The notes below the pieces were generated by a model. The model searched no databases, was not told the origin of the DNA, and saw nothing but the letters and a program-made list of their open reading frames with translations. Below are positions 25,507 through 36,822 of a stretch of 64,000 bases of DNA, piece after piece (within the stretch, counting starts at the first letter, position 1; each line of letters begins with the position of its first letter). The translations under genes were made by a program, and so were the position numbers. Source of the stretch: Rothia koreensis (GTDB lineage: Bacteria; Actinomycetota; Actinomycetes; Actinomycetales; Micrococcaceae); NCBI RefSeq assembly GCF_004136575.1, contig NZ_NOIQ01000006.1:54249-118248 (forward strand), read 5' to 3'.

Positions 25507-26079
25507 ATGATGGATCAGAAAATTCCGTTCGAGACGATTGTTCGGCGCCACGGCCCCACGGTGTGGCGGGTGTGCCGCGCCGTCCTGGGCCCCGGCCAGG
25601 ACGCGGAGGACGCCTGGGCCGAGACGTTTATGGCGGCCCTGACCGTCTGGGAGGGGCTTCCGCCCGAGACCAACGTCGAGGCGTGGCTCGTCCGTGTCGC
25701 ACGGAACAAGGCCGTCGACGTCGTCCGCTCCTCGGCGCGGCGCGCGGCGCCGACCGCTTCCCCGCCCGAATCCACCACGCACGACGACGCGGGACCACGG
25801 ACCGGAATCGATCCCGCGGACGCCGCCGTGACGCGGGAGCGCGAGGACATGCTGTGGGTCGCCGTCGATGCGTTGCCCGAGCGGCAACGACTTGCGGTGG
25901 CCTATCACCACCTCGGCGGGCTGCCCCACGAAGAGGTCGCCGGCATCATCGGAGGCACACCGGCGGCGGTGAGGAGAGCGTCGTCGGACGGAATGCGGGC
26001 CCTGCGCCACCGACTCGGCGCATCGGGCAAGGCAGACGATCCCCTGGATCTCGACGCGAACACGGGAGGCACATCATGA
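25507..26079 (+). CDS. ECF-type RNA polymerase sigma factor
   Basis: A 190-aa sigma factor with region 2 (PFETIVRRHGPTVWRVCRAV, EDAWAETFMAALTVW, VEAWLVRVARNKAVDVVRSS) and region 4 (ALPERQRLAVAYHHLGGLPH, then a helix-turn-helix to MRALRHRLG). No anti-sigma gene with a zinc motif follows; instead the stop overlaps the start of an alkylguanine methyltransferase. The start is uncertain: ATG 25507, ATG 25510 or GTG 25489, none with a good ribosome site. The pairing suggests an alkylation-stress regulon (inference). Confidence 0.85.
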   Translation: MMDQKIPFETIVRRHGPTVWRVCRAVLGPGQDAEDAWAETFMAALTVWEGLPPETNVEAWLVRVARNKAVDVVRSSARRAAPTASPPESTTHDDAGPRTGIDPADAAVTREREDMLWVAVDALPERQRLAVAYHHLGGLPHEEVAGIIGGTPAAVRRASSDGMRALRHRLGASGKADDPLDLDANTGGTS

Positions 26080-26681
26080 CATCCCCAGAGGAACTCACCC
26101 CGGACACGTTCCCGGTGAATGATCAGACCATGAAGGCACTGCATCGGCGTCTGGAGCGACGAGCCCCGGAAGACGGCGTCGTCGACATTTCCTACAGGAC
26201 TCTTGAGACCCCTCTCGGTCGGTTGATGCTCGCCGCCACGAACAACGGGCTGCTCCGCGTGGCATTCGAGAACGAAGGGTTCGACGCCGTCCTGAATACC
26301 CTTGCCGACAGCGTGAGCCCACGCATCCTGGAGGCGCCTGCGGCGTTGGATGCCCCGGCACGGGAGATCGACGAGTACTTCGGGGGCCGACGTCGGAGCT
26401 TCGACCTGCGCCTGGACCGGACGCTGTCCCACGGGTTCCGGGGTGAGGTGCACGAATTCCTCCCCCGGATTGGGTACGGAGAGACCCTCAGTTACAAGGA
26501 TCTCGCCGAAAGGGTCGGGAATCCTCGCGCGGTCCGGGCCGTCGGTTCGGCCTGCGCGACCAACCCGCTGCCGGTCGTCGTCCCCTGCCACAGGGTCCTG
26601 CGAACCGACGGAGCCTTGGGAGGATATGTGGGCGGGCTCGAGGCCAAGTCGACACTTCTGGAGCTGGAAGCCTCGGCCTAG
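26076..26681 (+). CDS. ogt: Methylated-DNA-protein-cysteine methyltransferase
   Basis: A 201-aa suicide repair enzyme that takes the alkyl group from O6-alkylguanine. The acceptor cysteine is Cys171 in VVVPCHRVLRTDG, with RVGNPRAVRAVGSAC and GGYVGGLEAK around it. An N-terminal stretch of about 40 aa (charged, helical-looking) precedes the usual domain. GGGAGG precedes the ATG, which overlaps the sigma-factor stop (ATGA). It is convergent with the next gene, sharing CTAG at the stops. Confidence 0.93.
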   Translation: MTSPEELTPDTFPVNDQTMKALHRRLERRAPEDGVVDISYRTLETPLGRLMLAATNNGLLRVAFENEGFDAVLNTLADSVSPRILEAPAALDAPAREIDEYFGGRRRSFDLRLDRTLSHGFRGEVHEFLPRIGYGETLSYKDLAERVGNPRAVRAVGSACATNPLPVVVPCHRVLRTDGALGGYVGGLEAKSTLLELEASA

Positions 26682-27184
26682 GAGAACCGCTCCTGGAGAT
26701 TCCGAACCGTTACTGCAATCTTCTCAGGATCGACCACCGGGAATCCTTTGGCCTCGAGGACCTTGGGATCCGTGATGTCCGACCAGTCGCAGTAGTTGGT
26801 CACTGACGTGCCGCCCTCGGCCGTCTCGAAGAGCCACCCCCATCGCCATCCCTGCGGGTCGTTGCCGTAATCCGCGACCAACCATTCGATGCCGTCGTCA
26901 CCGATCCGCGTCACGGTGTTCTCGACCTGGTACTTCGTGGTGCCGTCGGTCCAGAGCATGTCCATGACGAAGACTTGGCCCTCGCTGTCCAGGGCTCCCT
27001 GCACGGCCTCGCCCTCGGACCCGGGGTCCGCGCTGGCCGCCCGAATCATTCCGGATCCGTCCACAGCGGCCTGGTTGCGCGGGTCCCGCAAGTATTCGTA
27101 CAGGGCGTGGGGCGACGCCGCCACGAATCCGGACGCCGACACGGATTTTTCTGCGGTGTGAGTCTGTGCCTGTGGTTCGTTCAT
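26678..27184 (-). CDS. SRPBCC-family protein
   Basis: A 168-aa protein of the START/Bet v1-like SRPBCC fold: SGFVAASPHALYEYLRDPRN at the N-terminus, a central VFVMDMLWTDGTTKYQVENT, and GGTSVTNYCDWSDI. These proteins bind hydrophobic ligands; the ligand is not known. GGGGGA precedes the ATG at 27184. It lies 65 nt downstream of recQ on the same strand and may share its transcript. Confidence 0.75.
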   Translation of the reverse strand: MNEPQAQTHTAEKSVSASGFVAASPHALYEYLRDPRNQAAVDGSGMIRAASADPGSEGEAVQGALDSEGQVFVMDMLWTDGTTKYQVENTVTRIGDDGIEWLVADYGNDPQGWRWGWLFETAEGGTSVTNYCDWSDITDPKVLEAKGFPVVDPEKIAVTVRNLQERFS

Positions 27185-27249
27185 TCCCCCATCGTTGCAG
27201 TCAGTCCATGGGGCGTCCAGAGCGATCGCGGGAATGCGCGTGGGTGCGG

Positions 27250-29159
<1,910 letters not shown>

Positions 29160-29163
<4 letters not shown>

Positions 29164-30041
29164 AGCGCGTCGAAGTAGGTTTTGACCGCCTGGTTGGCGA
29201 TTTTCTGGCCCTCTTCGAAGGATTCGAATCCTACCGAGACCACGGCGACGGAGTAGGCGGCGTCGTCCGTGAAGACCGCTCCCATGGACGTGATGTTCCA
29301 GGTTCCGTCGTCGTTGGGAAGCCAGCCATTCTTGACCTCGACGGTACGCACCTGTTTGTTGCCGGCACGCCCGTTCTTCATGGACCCGACGCCCCAGCCC
29401 TGGGATTCGTCCTCAGGCGACATGAGGGATCTCAGGTACGCCATGTCGTCCGGGTGAACCCAGTCGACGCCGTCAACCAGCCCGCGGGCCACCTGCACCT
29501 GGTCTGCCGAACAGGTGGTGTTGTCACCCCATGTCTTGGCGGAACGCGTGTACTGGACGCCCAATCTGGTGTAGGTCAGATTGATGGCGTTGGCAGAGAG
29601 TGCTTCGCGGTCGTTTTGGCTGGACGAAATGGTGTCCGACGGGTTGTCCGCCAACGAACTGAACAGCTCGGCGGTGGCTTCATTGTCGGATTGTTCCACC
29701 GAGCGGCGGATCAGTTCTCGCTGGTCGTCGTCGATCTTGCCGCCGTGCTCCGCCGCCTGCCTCATCACGGACAGCGCGATCGGCACCTTGACCACGCTGG
29801 CCTCGTAGCTCTCCGTGTCGCCGTGGTCGTCGAATTCCTTCTGTCGCGAGTGATCGAACACGGACAGGCCGATTTTGGCCGAGTACTCCGTGCGGAGGGC
29901 ATCCAGGGTGATCTTGGGGTCACGTCTGTCACCGTTGGTGCCGGAAATATCGCCCGAACATGCCGCGAGCAGCCCAGTCGCGGCCGCTCCCCCGGCCAGC
30001 CCCAGGAACGATCTGCGGGACAGTTCCCCGGCAGGGGTCAT
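29160..30041 (-). CDS. Tat-exported lipoprotein with class-A beta-lactamase fold
   Basis: From the ATG at 30041 the protein is 293 aa. LSRRSFLGLAG is a twin-arginine signal and LLAAC (Cys28) a lipobox. The active-site triad of the serine beta-lactamase family is present: SVVK (Ser82, Lys85), SDN (118-120) and KNG (237-239). The usual Glu166-type omega-loop residue is not obvious, so it may be a D-ala-D-ala-type hydrolase or related serine hydrolase, not a resistance enzyme. Upstream in-frame starts reach 30242. Its stop overlaps recQ. Confidence 0.8.
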
Positions 30042-30291
30042 TCCGATGCCACGGTGCCCGTGCATCGGAGAGGCGTTGTCCGCCTCGCGCTGCTCGCCGC
30101 GGGATTTCCCCGCGTTGTCGGCGATGCCGTCTCGCCTGTGTGGAAACATAACCTTCCACGATACGTCTCTTGCCGGTACTTCTCGATGCCTCGGATGCTT
30201 TTGCGCCATGTCCTTGGGCACAGGACACGATGACGTGAACAACGACGCCGGCGGATTCGCTCGTTCGCCGACTCGTCGAGCCGAGGCGGCA

Positions 30292-30413
30292 GTGAGGTGG
30301 CATTTTCGGGCGCCTGAGCCCGCGAGGTGGCAGTTTTGGGACGAAAATCCGGGTTTTTTGTCCCAAAATTGCCACCTCGCGGGTCACCCCAGAGACACCT
30401 CGCGGGTCACCCC
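30292..30413. repeat. Composite hairpin repeat, arms with GAGGTGGCA
   Basis: A 24-bp inverted repeat (30319-30342 and 30360-30383; one G-T wobble) continues inward through GAAAA/TTTTT to a ~29-bp stem. The core GAGGTGGCA of its left arm also occurs 30 bp earlier at 30294-30302. Its right arm runs into an 18-bp direct repeat (CACCTCGCGGGTCACCCC at 30373-30390 and 30396-30413). This fills most of the 428-bp gene-free stretch between the lipoprotein gene and tRNA-Pro. It looks like a REP-like or MITE-like element; no transposase is present. Confidence 0.7.
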
Positions 30414-30419
30414 GGACAC

Positions 30420-30462
30420 AAAAAAGCCCCGGATCACCAACACACGGTTGGCAATCCGGGGC
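30420..30462 (-). terminator. Terminator of tRNA-Pro
   Basis: On the minus strand GCCCCGGAT (30462-30454) pairs with ATCCGGGGC (30434-30426), with an inner CCAA/TTGG stem, followed by a run of Ts (30421-30425). It begins 8 nt after the tRNA 3' end. Confidence 0.9.
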
Positions 30463-30469
30463 AGTTCCG

Positions 30470-30543
30470 TCGGGTTGACAGGATTTGAACCTGCGACCCC
30501 ATCACCCCCAGTGATGTGCGCTACCAAGCTGCGCCACAACCCG
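30470..30543 (-). tRNA. tRNA-Pro, anticodon GGG
   Basis: The 74-nt cloverleaf folds fully: acceptor CGGGTTG/CAACCCG with discriminator A, D-arm GCGC/GCGC, anticodon stem CATCA/TGATG with loop CTGGGGG (anticodon GGG), variable GGGTC, and T-arm GCAGG-TTCAAAT-CCTGT. The CCA tail is not encoded. It reads proline CCC (and CCU). Confidence 0.97.
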
Positions 30544-30617
30544 AAACCTTGCTCGGACAACGCCCGAGCACTCGATCAATAGTACAGGATCCGGCGCCCG
30601 AACGCACATCCGAGAGA

Positions 30618-32180
30618 CTAGCGGCGTCGACCGCCCTTGCCGTCGCGGGAGGCCGATCGACGCTCGCGCACACGCATCGATATTTCGAGCGGGGTCCCCT
30701 CGAAATCGAAGGTCTCACGCAGTCGCCGGATGATGAACCTCCGGTACCCGGGGTCCAGGAATCCGGTCGTGAACAGCACGAACTTCGGCGGGCGGGAAGA
30801 AACCTGTGTACCGAAGAGAATCCGCGGCTGCTTGCCTCCTCGCAGCGGGTGCGGGTGCGCGGCCACGATCTCCCCCAGGAACGCGTTCAGGCGGCCCGTC
30901 GGAATACGCGAATCCCACGCATCGAGAGACCTCAACAGGGCCGGGACCATCTTGTCCTTGTGCCATCCGGTCTTTGCCGAAATATTGACCCTGGGTGCCC
31001 ACGAGACATGGGACAGGTCCCGGTCGATCTCGCGCTCGAGCTCATCACGACGGTCCTCGTCCAGGGTGTCCCACTTGTTGAAGACCAGGACCATGGCCCG
31101 ACCGGAGTCGATCGCGAGCTGGAGGATACGGACGTCCTGCTCCGAGAGCGGCTCGGAGACGTCCAAGAGCACCAGCGCAACCTCCGAACGCTCCAACGCG
31201 GTCTGCGTCCGCAGGGATGCATAGAACTCCGCGCCCTTGGCCATGTGCTGACGACGTCGGATCCCCGCCGTGTCCACGAACCGGAAGGGCTGCCCGCCCA
31301 ATTCGATCAGTTCGTCCACCGGGTCACGGGTCGTGCCCGCGATGTCGTTGACGACGGCTCGGTCCTCCCCCGCCAGCTTGTTGAGCAACGACGACTTGCC
31401 CACGTTCGGTCGGCCGATGATCGCGACGCGTCGGGGCCCTTCGAACAGCTCGGGCTCGGCGTACTGCGAGTGCTCCGGCATGACCTTGAGCAACTCGTCG
31501 AGAAGGTCGGCGATGCCGCGACCGTGAACACCGGAAACCGGGTGGGGTTCGCCCAACCCGAGGCTCCACAGGGCGGCGGCTTCGGGCTCTTGGTACGAAT
31601 CGTCGATCTTGTTGGCTGCCAGGAGCAGGGGCTTCTTGACGCGACGGAGCATCTGGACGATCGCTTCGTCCATCGTCGTGATGCCCACGAGGGCGTCGAC
31701 CACCAGCACGACGACGTCCGCGTGCGCGACCGCAATTTCCGCCTGCGCCGCGACCTGGGCGTCGATGCCCTTCGCATCGGACTCCCACCCGCCGGTGTCC
31801 ACCAGCGTGAAGTGCTTGCCGTTCCATTCGGCCTTGTAGGACACGCGGTCGCGGGTGACGCCGGGCTTGTCCTCGACCACGGCTTCGCGCCGACCGAGGA
31901 TTCTGTTGATCACCGTGGATTTGCCCACGTTCGGCCGGCCGACGACGGCCACGACGGGATCGGGCTCGTCGGTGGGCTCGGAGCCGATATCGAATCCCCA
32001 GTCGACCAGCAGTTCCCGGTCTTCGTCCTCGAGTTCGTACTCGTCGAGCCCCGCGCGAAGCGCCTCCGCACGTTTCTCGGCCTCTTCGTCGTCGAGATTC
32101 GCCAGGTGCTCCTCGACCTGGTCGTCGGCGTCGGCGCCGCCCAAGTACTTTTCCTGGTACTCGTCGAAATTCTCAGTCAT
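30618..32180 (-). CDS. der: Ribosome-assembly GTPase Der
   Basis: A 520-aa EngA/Der protein with two tandem GTPase domains ([14 protein letters not shown] and DTGGWES in the first; [14 protein letters not shown] and NKWDTLDE in the second) and a C-terminal KH-like domain. It acts in 50S subunit maturation. An N-terminal acidic extension of about 80 aa ([12 protein letters not shown]) is typical of actinobacteria. The ATG at 32180 overlaps the cmk stop by eight bases, so the two are coupled. Confidence 0.95.
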   Translation of the reverse strand: MTENFDEYQEKYLGGADADDQVEEHLANLDDEEAEKRAEALRAGLDEYELEDEDRELLVDWGFDIGSEPTDEPDPVVAVVGRPNVGKSTVINRILGRREAVVEDKPGVTRDRVSYKAEWNGKHFTLVDTGGWESDAKGIDAQVAAQAEIAVAHADVVVLVVDALVGITTMDEAIVQMLRRVKKPLLLAANKIDDSYQEPEAAALWSLGLGEPHPVSGVHGRGIADLLDELLKVMPEHSQYAEPELFEGPRRVAIIGRPNVGKSSLLNKLAGEDRAVVNDIAGTTRDPVDELIELGGQPFRFVDTAGIRRRQHMAKGAEFYASLRTQTALERSEVALVLLDVSEPLSEQDVRILQLAIDSGRAMVLVFNKWDTLDEDRRDELEREIDRDLSHVSWAPRVNISAKTGWHKDKMVPALLRSLDAWDSRIPTGRLNAFLGEIVAAHPHPLRGGKQPRILFGTQVSSRPPKFVLFTTGFLDPGYRRFIIRRLRETFDFEGTPLEISMRVRERRSASRDGKGGRRR

Positions 32181-32973
32181 TGTCGTTGCTCTTGTCGCTC
32201 TCTCCATGGTGCTGGGCGGTCGTCGTCCGAATGACGTCGATGACCGCCTGCACCGTCTGGTCGAAGTCCAGCTCGGTCGAGTCCACCAAGGTGACCCCGT
32301 CGGCTGCTTCGGTGAAATTGTTGACCTTGGAATCCGCGGCGTCGCGCTGGGCGACCTCGAGCTTCAGCCGGTCCTCGTCCCCGGTCGCTCCGATCTGCTC
32401 CCCGCGGCGCTTCATGCGCGCCTCCTCGCTGGCGGTCAGCAGGATCCTCACGGAGGCGTCCGGGGCGACGACGGTCGTGATATCCCGTCCCTCCGCCACG
32501 ATCCTGCGCCCGTTGGACACGATCTCCATGCGCTGCCGACCGATGAGGGCATCGCGCGCCTTCTGGTTCTTGGCCACCGCCGACACGTTCTCGGTGACCC
32601 GGGCTTCCCGGATGGCTTCGCGGATGTCGATGCCGCCGACCATGATGGTTTCGACGATCGGATCGGTGCCCATCTGGAGCTGGAAGTCGTTGGCCGCCGA
32701 GGCGACGGCGTCTTCGTCGTCCAGATCCACGCTCGCCTCGAGGCACCACCAGGTCAGGGCCCGATACATCGCTCCCGTGTCCAGGTACGCGAGCCCCAGG
32801 CGGTTGGCGACCTCCCGTGAAACCGAGGACTTGCCCGATCCGGAGGGGCCGTCCACGGCCACGACCAGCTCGGTCCGCCATGCTTCGGTCTGGTCCTCGT
32901 GCTTGAACTGGGAGGCGGCCGGTTCTGCGGGCACTGCCGCTTCCTCGAGGGCCTCCTGATTGTCCTGGCTCAT
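32173..32973 (-). CDS. cmk: Cytidylate kinase
   Basis: A 266-aa kinase phosphorylating CMP/dCMP. The P-loop is [20 protein letters not shown], followed by [18 protein letters not shown] and the [12 protein letters not shown] segment. About 35 extra N-terminal residues precede the domain. The ATG at 32973 has GGAGGA six bases upstream. It is encoded between tyrA and der, the usual actinobacterial order. Confidence 0.95.
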   Translation of the reverse strand: MSQDNQEALEEAAVPAEPAASQFKHEDQTEAWRTELVVAVDGPSGSGKSSVSREVANRLGLAYLDTGAMYRALTWWCLEASVDLDDEDAVASAANDFQLQMGTDPIVETIMVGGIDIREAIREARVTENVSAVAKNQKARDALIGRQRMEIVSNGRRIVAEGRDITTVVAPDASVRILLTASEEARMKRRGEQIGATGDEDRLKLEVAQRDAADSKVNNFTEAADGVTLVDSTELDFDQTVQAVIDVIRTTTAQHHGESDKSNDND

Positions 32974-33022
32974 GGTGTCCTCCAACTCGTCGTTGCCGGC
33001 CCGTGGCCGGGCGCTGCAGTGT

Positions 33023-34159
33023 CTATTCTGCGATTTTCCAACCGCGCTCCGTCAGCTCGTGGACCAGGCCGTCGCGGGCCGTGGGGACCACGGATATCTC
33101 GACCATACCGACCGGTTGGCCCTGGGAGTGCTCCATCCGCATGTCTTCGACGTTCACGCCGATCTCTCCGACCTCCGCGAGGAGGCGAGCGATCTGGCCC
33201 GGGGTGTCGTCCACGAGCACCGTGAGCGCGGAGAATGCCTTGGGCGCGCCGCCGTGTTTGCCGGGGATCCGCGCGACGCCGTCGTTGCCTTCCGTCATCA
33301 ACTCCGCGATGTCCAGGCGGGCGCCGTCGGCCGTGGGCCGCTCGAGGGTCGCGATGAGCCGGTTCAGGTCCTCGCGAACCCCGTACAGGGTCTCGACCAC
33401 GGGCCGGGCATTCGCGGACAGGATCTGGACCCACAGGCCCGGGTCCGATGCCGCGATGCGCGTGGTATCCCGGAGCCCCTGGCCGGCGAGGCTCAAGGAC
33501 TCGAGCGGTGTTTCGCGCAGACGGGACGCCAACAGCGACGACATGACCTGCGGGACGTGTGAGATCAGGGCGACCGTCGCGTCATGCTCCTGGACGTCCA
33601 TGGTGGCCACGTTCGCGCCCAGGTCCGTGGCCAGCCCTCGGGCCAGACGCACCGTTTCGGGGGCGACGTCGTCGTGTTCGCAGATCACCCACGGGCGGGA
33701 CATGAACAACTCGCCGCGCGCCGCGACCGGCCCGGACTTCTCCCGACCCGACATGGGGTGGGTACCGATGTATCTGCTGAGATCCGCCCCGGTCTCGCGC
33801 AGAGCCAGAAGGACCGGTTCCTTGACGGAAGCGATGTCCACGACCGCGGCCTGCGGGTAGTCCTCGAGTGCCTGGGCCACGGTATGCGCCGCAACATCCG
33901 GAGGGGTCGCGACGACGACCAATTGCGGATCGATGTCGGCTCGCGCGCTCTCCGGCCCGACCTGTTCGACCAGGCGGGCCAATGACCGACCGGCCCCGAT
34001 GTCCGCGGCGACGGCTTCGGTGGTCGGAGAGATGTCGGAAACCCACGTCTCCACACCCTGCACGGACAGGCCGAGCCCCACGGAGGCGCCCAGGAGTCCG
34101 GAACCGATGACCAGCACCGGCCCTGAAACCGTGGCAGCAGAATTCCGATGCATCGTCAC
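33023..34159 (-). CDS. tyrA: Prephenate dehydrogenase
   Basis: A 378-aa NAD(P)-dependent enzyme of tyrosine synthesis. The Rossmann site is VLVIGSGLLGASVGLGLS; THPMSGREKSGP carries the substrate-binding His and SHVPQVMSSLLA is conserved. The C-terminal ~80 aa form an ACT domain (ALTVLVDDTPGQIARLL), pointing to tyrosine feedback. The GTG at 34159 overlaps the rluB stop (GTGA); an ATG two codons in (34153) is an equal candidate. Confidence 0.93.
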   Translation of the reverse strand: MTMHRNSAATVSGPVLVIGSGLLGASVGLGLSVQGVETWVSDISPTTEAVAADIGAGRSLARLVEQVGPESARADIDPQLVVVATPPDVAAHTVAQALEDYPQAAVVDIASVKEPVLLALRETGADLSRYIGTHPMSGREKSGPVAARGELFMSRPWVICEHDDVAPETVRLARGLATDLGANVATMDVQEHDATVALISHVPQVMSSLLASRLRETPLESLSLAGQGLRDTTRIAASDPGLWVQILSANARPVVETLYGVREDLNRLIATLERPTADGARLDIAELMTEGNDGVARIPGKHGGAPKAFSALTVLVDDTPGQIARLLAEVGEIGVNVEDMRMEHSQGQPVGMVEISVVPTARDGLVHELTERGWKIAE

Positions 34160-35226
34160 AGACCCACCGAGGACAGCAGGGCACCGATTTCGACCTTCGA
34201 CAGGTTGCGAACCGTCCCTTGCTTCTGGGATCCGATCCGTACCGGTCCCATCTCGGTGCGCACGAGTTTCTCCACGGGGTGACCGACCGCGTCGAAGAGC
34301 CGGCGAACAATACGGTTCTTGCCAGAATGGATCGTGACCTCAACCAGGAGGTGGCCCGGCGTCGAATCGACGAGCCGGAACTCGTCCACCCGTGCGACGC
34401 CGTCCTCGAGGCGAATCCCCTTCTTCATTTCCAGACCGACGCCGTTTTCCATGGGCCCGCGAACCTGGACCAGGTATTTCTTCGGCACCTCGTAGGAGGG
34501 GTGGGTCAGTCGATTGGCGAGTTCGCCGTCGTTGGTCAGCAGGAGCAACCCTTCGGTCGCGACGTCGAGACGGCCGACGTGAAAGATTCTTTCCTTGCGC
34601 TGCGGATTCAGGTAATCCGAGATGCACGAACGGCCCTCGGGGTCCTCCATGGTCGCGATGACGCCCTCGGGCTTGTTGAAGGCGTAGTAGACCTTGGAAT
34701 CGTCCGTCTGGATGGTCACGCCGTCCACCTGAATGTGGGCCTTGCTCGGGTCGACTCGCACACCGAGCTCGGTGACGACCTCGTCGTCGACCATCACTCG
34801 GCCCTCGGAGATCATCATTTCGCACACACGACGCGAGGCGACGCCGGCCTGCGCCATGAGTTTCTGCAGACGGACGCCGTCACGGTCGTAGACGTCCAGC
34901 CGGTCGGCCGGTTCGGCGCGCGGGCGCCGGGGACGGTGCGGTCCCTTGTATTCGTGGTCGGGACGGTATTCGCCGCGTTCCCGGGCGAAGATCTTCCCGG
35001 CCTGCCCCTTCTTGGGCTTGAACTTCTTGGCGTCGGACTTGTTGGCGCCCGATTTCACGGACGGCTTCTGTGACCGTCCCGGGGCTCCGGGGCGCCCCGT
35101 ACCCTTGAAATCCTTGTTGTTCTTGGACGCACCACCGCGCGCAGAGGGTTTCCCCTGCGCTCCTCGCGAGGTTCCGCGCGAGGAATTCTTGCCGGTGTTC
35201 TGACGTCCCGTCGATCTGTTGGCCAT
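34156..35226 (-). CDS. rluB: 23S rRNA pseudouridine synthase, RluB family
   Basis: A 356-aa protein. The first ~115 aa are a low-complexity basic tail rich in Lys, Arg, Ser, Gly and Pro (RGTSRGAQGKPSARGGASKN). Then an S4 domain (VRLQKLMAQAGVASRRVCEM) and the RsuA-type synthase with the catalytic Asp in VGRLDVATEGLLLLTNDGEL. It modifies 23S rRNA, probably the RluB site. The ATG at 35226 was chosen over an in-frame extension. Lies between scpB and tyrA. Confidence 0.92.
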   Translation of the reverse strand: MANRSTGRQNTGKNSSRGTSRGAQGKPSARGGASKNNKDFKGTGRPGAPGRSQKPSVKSGANKSDAKKFKPKKGQAGKIFARERGEYRPDHEYKGPHRPRRPRAEPADRLDVYDRDGVRLQKLMAQAGVASRRVCEMMISEGRVMVDDEVVTELGVRVDPSKAHIQVDGVTIQTDDSKVYYAFNKPEGVIATMEDPEGRSCISDYLNPQRKERIFHVGRLDVATEGLLLLTNDGELANRLTHPSYEVPKKYLVQVRGPMENGVGLEMKKGIRLEDGVARVDEFRLVDSTPGHLLVEVTIHSGKNRIVRRLFDAVGHPVEKLVRTEMGPVRIGSQKQGTVRNLSKVEIGALLSSVGL

Positions 35227-35302
35227 GATGTGTTCTTTCGGTGGTGTTGATCCAATTCTTCGGTGTGCGGCAACCGTGCCGGGTTCGGCACGGCTCCGCC
35301 GA

Positions 35303-35998
35303 TCAGCCGCCCTGGAGGCGCTGTTCGTATTCGCCGATGTCTTCCACATCGGGAAGGTACGGCGAAATCTTGGGGAGTTCGTCCAAGGACTCCAACCCCA
35401 TTTTCTCGAGAAACAACGGTGTCGTCACGTAGAGAATCGAACCGGATTCCCCCGGTTCGTCGTCTTCCGTGACAAGCCCCCTGGTCTTGAGGGTCCGCAC
35501 GACGCCGTCCACGGTGACCCCGCGGATGGACGAAACTCGTGCTCGGGAAACGGGCTGGCGGTACGCGATGACCGCGAGGGTTTCCAGTGCGGCTTGCGAC
35601 AACTTCGAGGTCTGGCCCTCGAGGATGAAACGTGAGACCCACGGCGCAAACTCCGTCCGCGCGTACAGTCGCCACCCTCCGCCGACGCGACGCAGTTCCA
35701 TGCCCCGCGGCTCTCGGGGTCCCCGGCCGTCCGAGGAGTCCTCATCCGCGACGCCGTCGTTCGCGAAGGATCCAGTATACCCGTCATAATCCCTGGCCAG
35801 TTCATCGAGGGCACGTTCGACTCGGGACACGGGCACCAGCAGGGCTTCGGCCAGCTCGAATTCGTTGACCGCGGTCTCCGTGACCATCAGGATCGCCTCG
35901 ACGGCTGCTTTGACACCGCCAGGCACCAGATCCACGCGGCCCGGTTCCGGCTTCTCCGGGGACGTCGTCTCCTGGTCGGGGTCCGTGGTCTCGCTCAT
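35303..35998 (-). CDS. scpB: Segregation and condensation protein B
   Basis: A 231-aa winged-helix kleisin-partner: AVEAILMVTETAVNEFELAE and QAALETLAVIAYRQPVSRAR, RGVTVDGVVRTLKTRGLV. It works with ScpA and SMC in chromosome compaction. An Asp/Ser/Arg-rich insertion (about 80-100, DEDSSDGRGPREPRG) lies between the two winged helices. It overlaps the scpA stop by ATGA. Confidence 0.95.
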   Translation of the reverse strand: MSETTDPDQETTSPEKPEPGRVDLVPGGVKAAVEAILMVTETAVNEFELAEALLVPVSRVERALDELARDYDGYTGSFANDGVADEDSSDGRGPREPRGMELRRVGGGWRLYARTEFAPWVSRFILEGQTSKLSQAALETLAVIAYRQPVSRARVSSIRGVTVDGVVRTLKTRGLVTEDDEPGESGSILYVTTPLFLEKMGLESLDELPKISPYLPDVEDIGEYEQRLQGG

Positions 35999-36822
35999 TC
36001 TCCGTCCTCCCCCACGTAGTCGTCGTCGGCCAGACGCGCCGCCGTCCAGCCCTCCTCCGTGCCGACCCAGCGCACCGACAGTTCTTCCAGGGGACCTTCC
36101 TGGGCGAACCCGACGACGCGGTCCCGGTACATCTCGAGCAGGGCGAGAAAGCGGACGACGACGACCAGCATGTCCTCTGCATCCGATACCAATCGTGTGA
36201 ACGTCGCGGGTGTTCCGTCCATGATGAGCGCTGCGATGTGTTCGGCCTCGTCGCGCACGGTCACTCGAGCCCCGTGCAGGTGGTCCAGACCGACTTCGGT
36301 CGATTCCTCGCGTTTGGGCCGCATCGCGTTCTCCGCGATCTCGGCCAGTCGTTGAGGGCTGGTGGTGACGATGAGCTCGGGGAGCAGATTCGCGAATTCG
36401 GGTTGCAGACCGCCCGGCCGGGGGAACCTGCTGTTCTCGGCCTCCATGCGATCCGCGAGAACGTGTGCGACGTCCTTGAATGCCTTGTACTGCAGGAGCC
36501 GCGCGAAGAGAAGATCGCGTGCCTCGAGCATCGCGATGTCTTCCTCGTCCTCGACCTCTCCCGCGGGCAGGAGACGAGCGGCCTTGAGGTCCAGGAGGGT
36601 CGCGGCGATCACCAGGAACTCGCTCGCTTCGTCCAGGGCCTTCTCCAGGCCCGTGTCGCGCAGCGCCCGAACGTATGCGATGAATTCGTCCGTCACGGCC
36701 GCCAGCGCGACCTCCGTGATGTCCATTTCCCGCTTGGAAATCATCGAGAGCAGGACCTCGAAGGGCCCCGCAAAATTCTCCAGGGACACCGCGAACCCGG
36801 TGCCCGCAGACTCTGCGGGCAC
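35995..36822 (-). CDS. scpA: Segregation and condensation protein A
   Basis: A 275-aa kleisin: FAGPFEVLLSMISKREMDIT at the N-terminus, SEFLVIAATLLDLKAARLLP, and a C-terminal winged helix (VVVVRFLALLEMYRDRVVGF) for SMC binding. The GTG at 36822 is the only ordinary start between the in-frame stop just past parA and the conserved domain; CAGGA lies 4-5 bases upstream. The start codon is inside a perfect 33-nt palindrome, so its mRNA could fold over the initiation site. parA lies 98 nt upstream. Confidence 0.94.
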   Translation of the reverse strand: MPAESAGTGFAVSLENFAGPFEVLLSMISKREMDITEVALAAVTDEFIAYVRALRDTGLEKALDEASEFLVIAATLLDLKAARLLPAGEVEDEEDIAMLEARDLLFARLLQYKAFKDVAHVLADRMEAENSRFPRPGGLQPEFANLLPELIVTTSPQRLAEIAENAMRPKREESTEVGLDHLHGARVTVRDEAEHIAALIMDGTPATFTRLVSDAEDMLVVVVRFLALLEMYRDRVVGFAQEGPLEELSVRWVGTEEGWTAARLADDDYVGEDGE

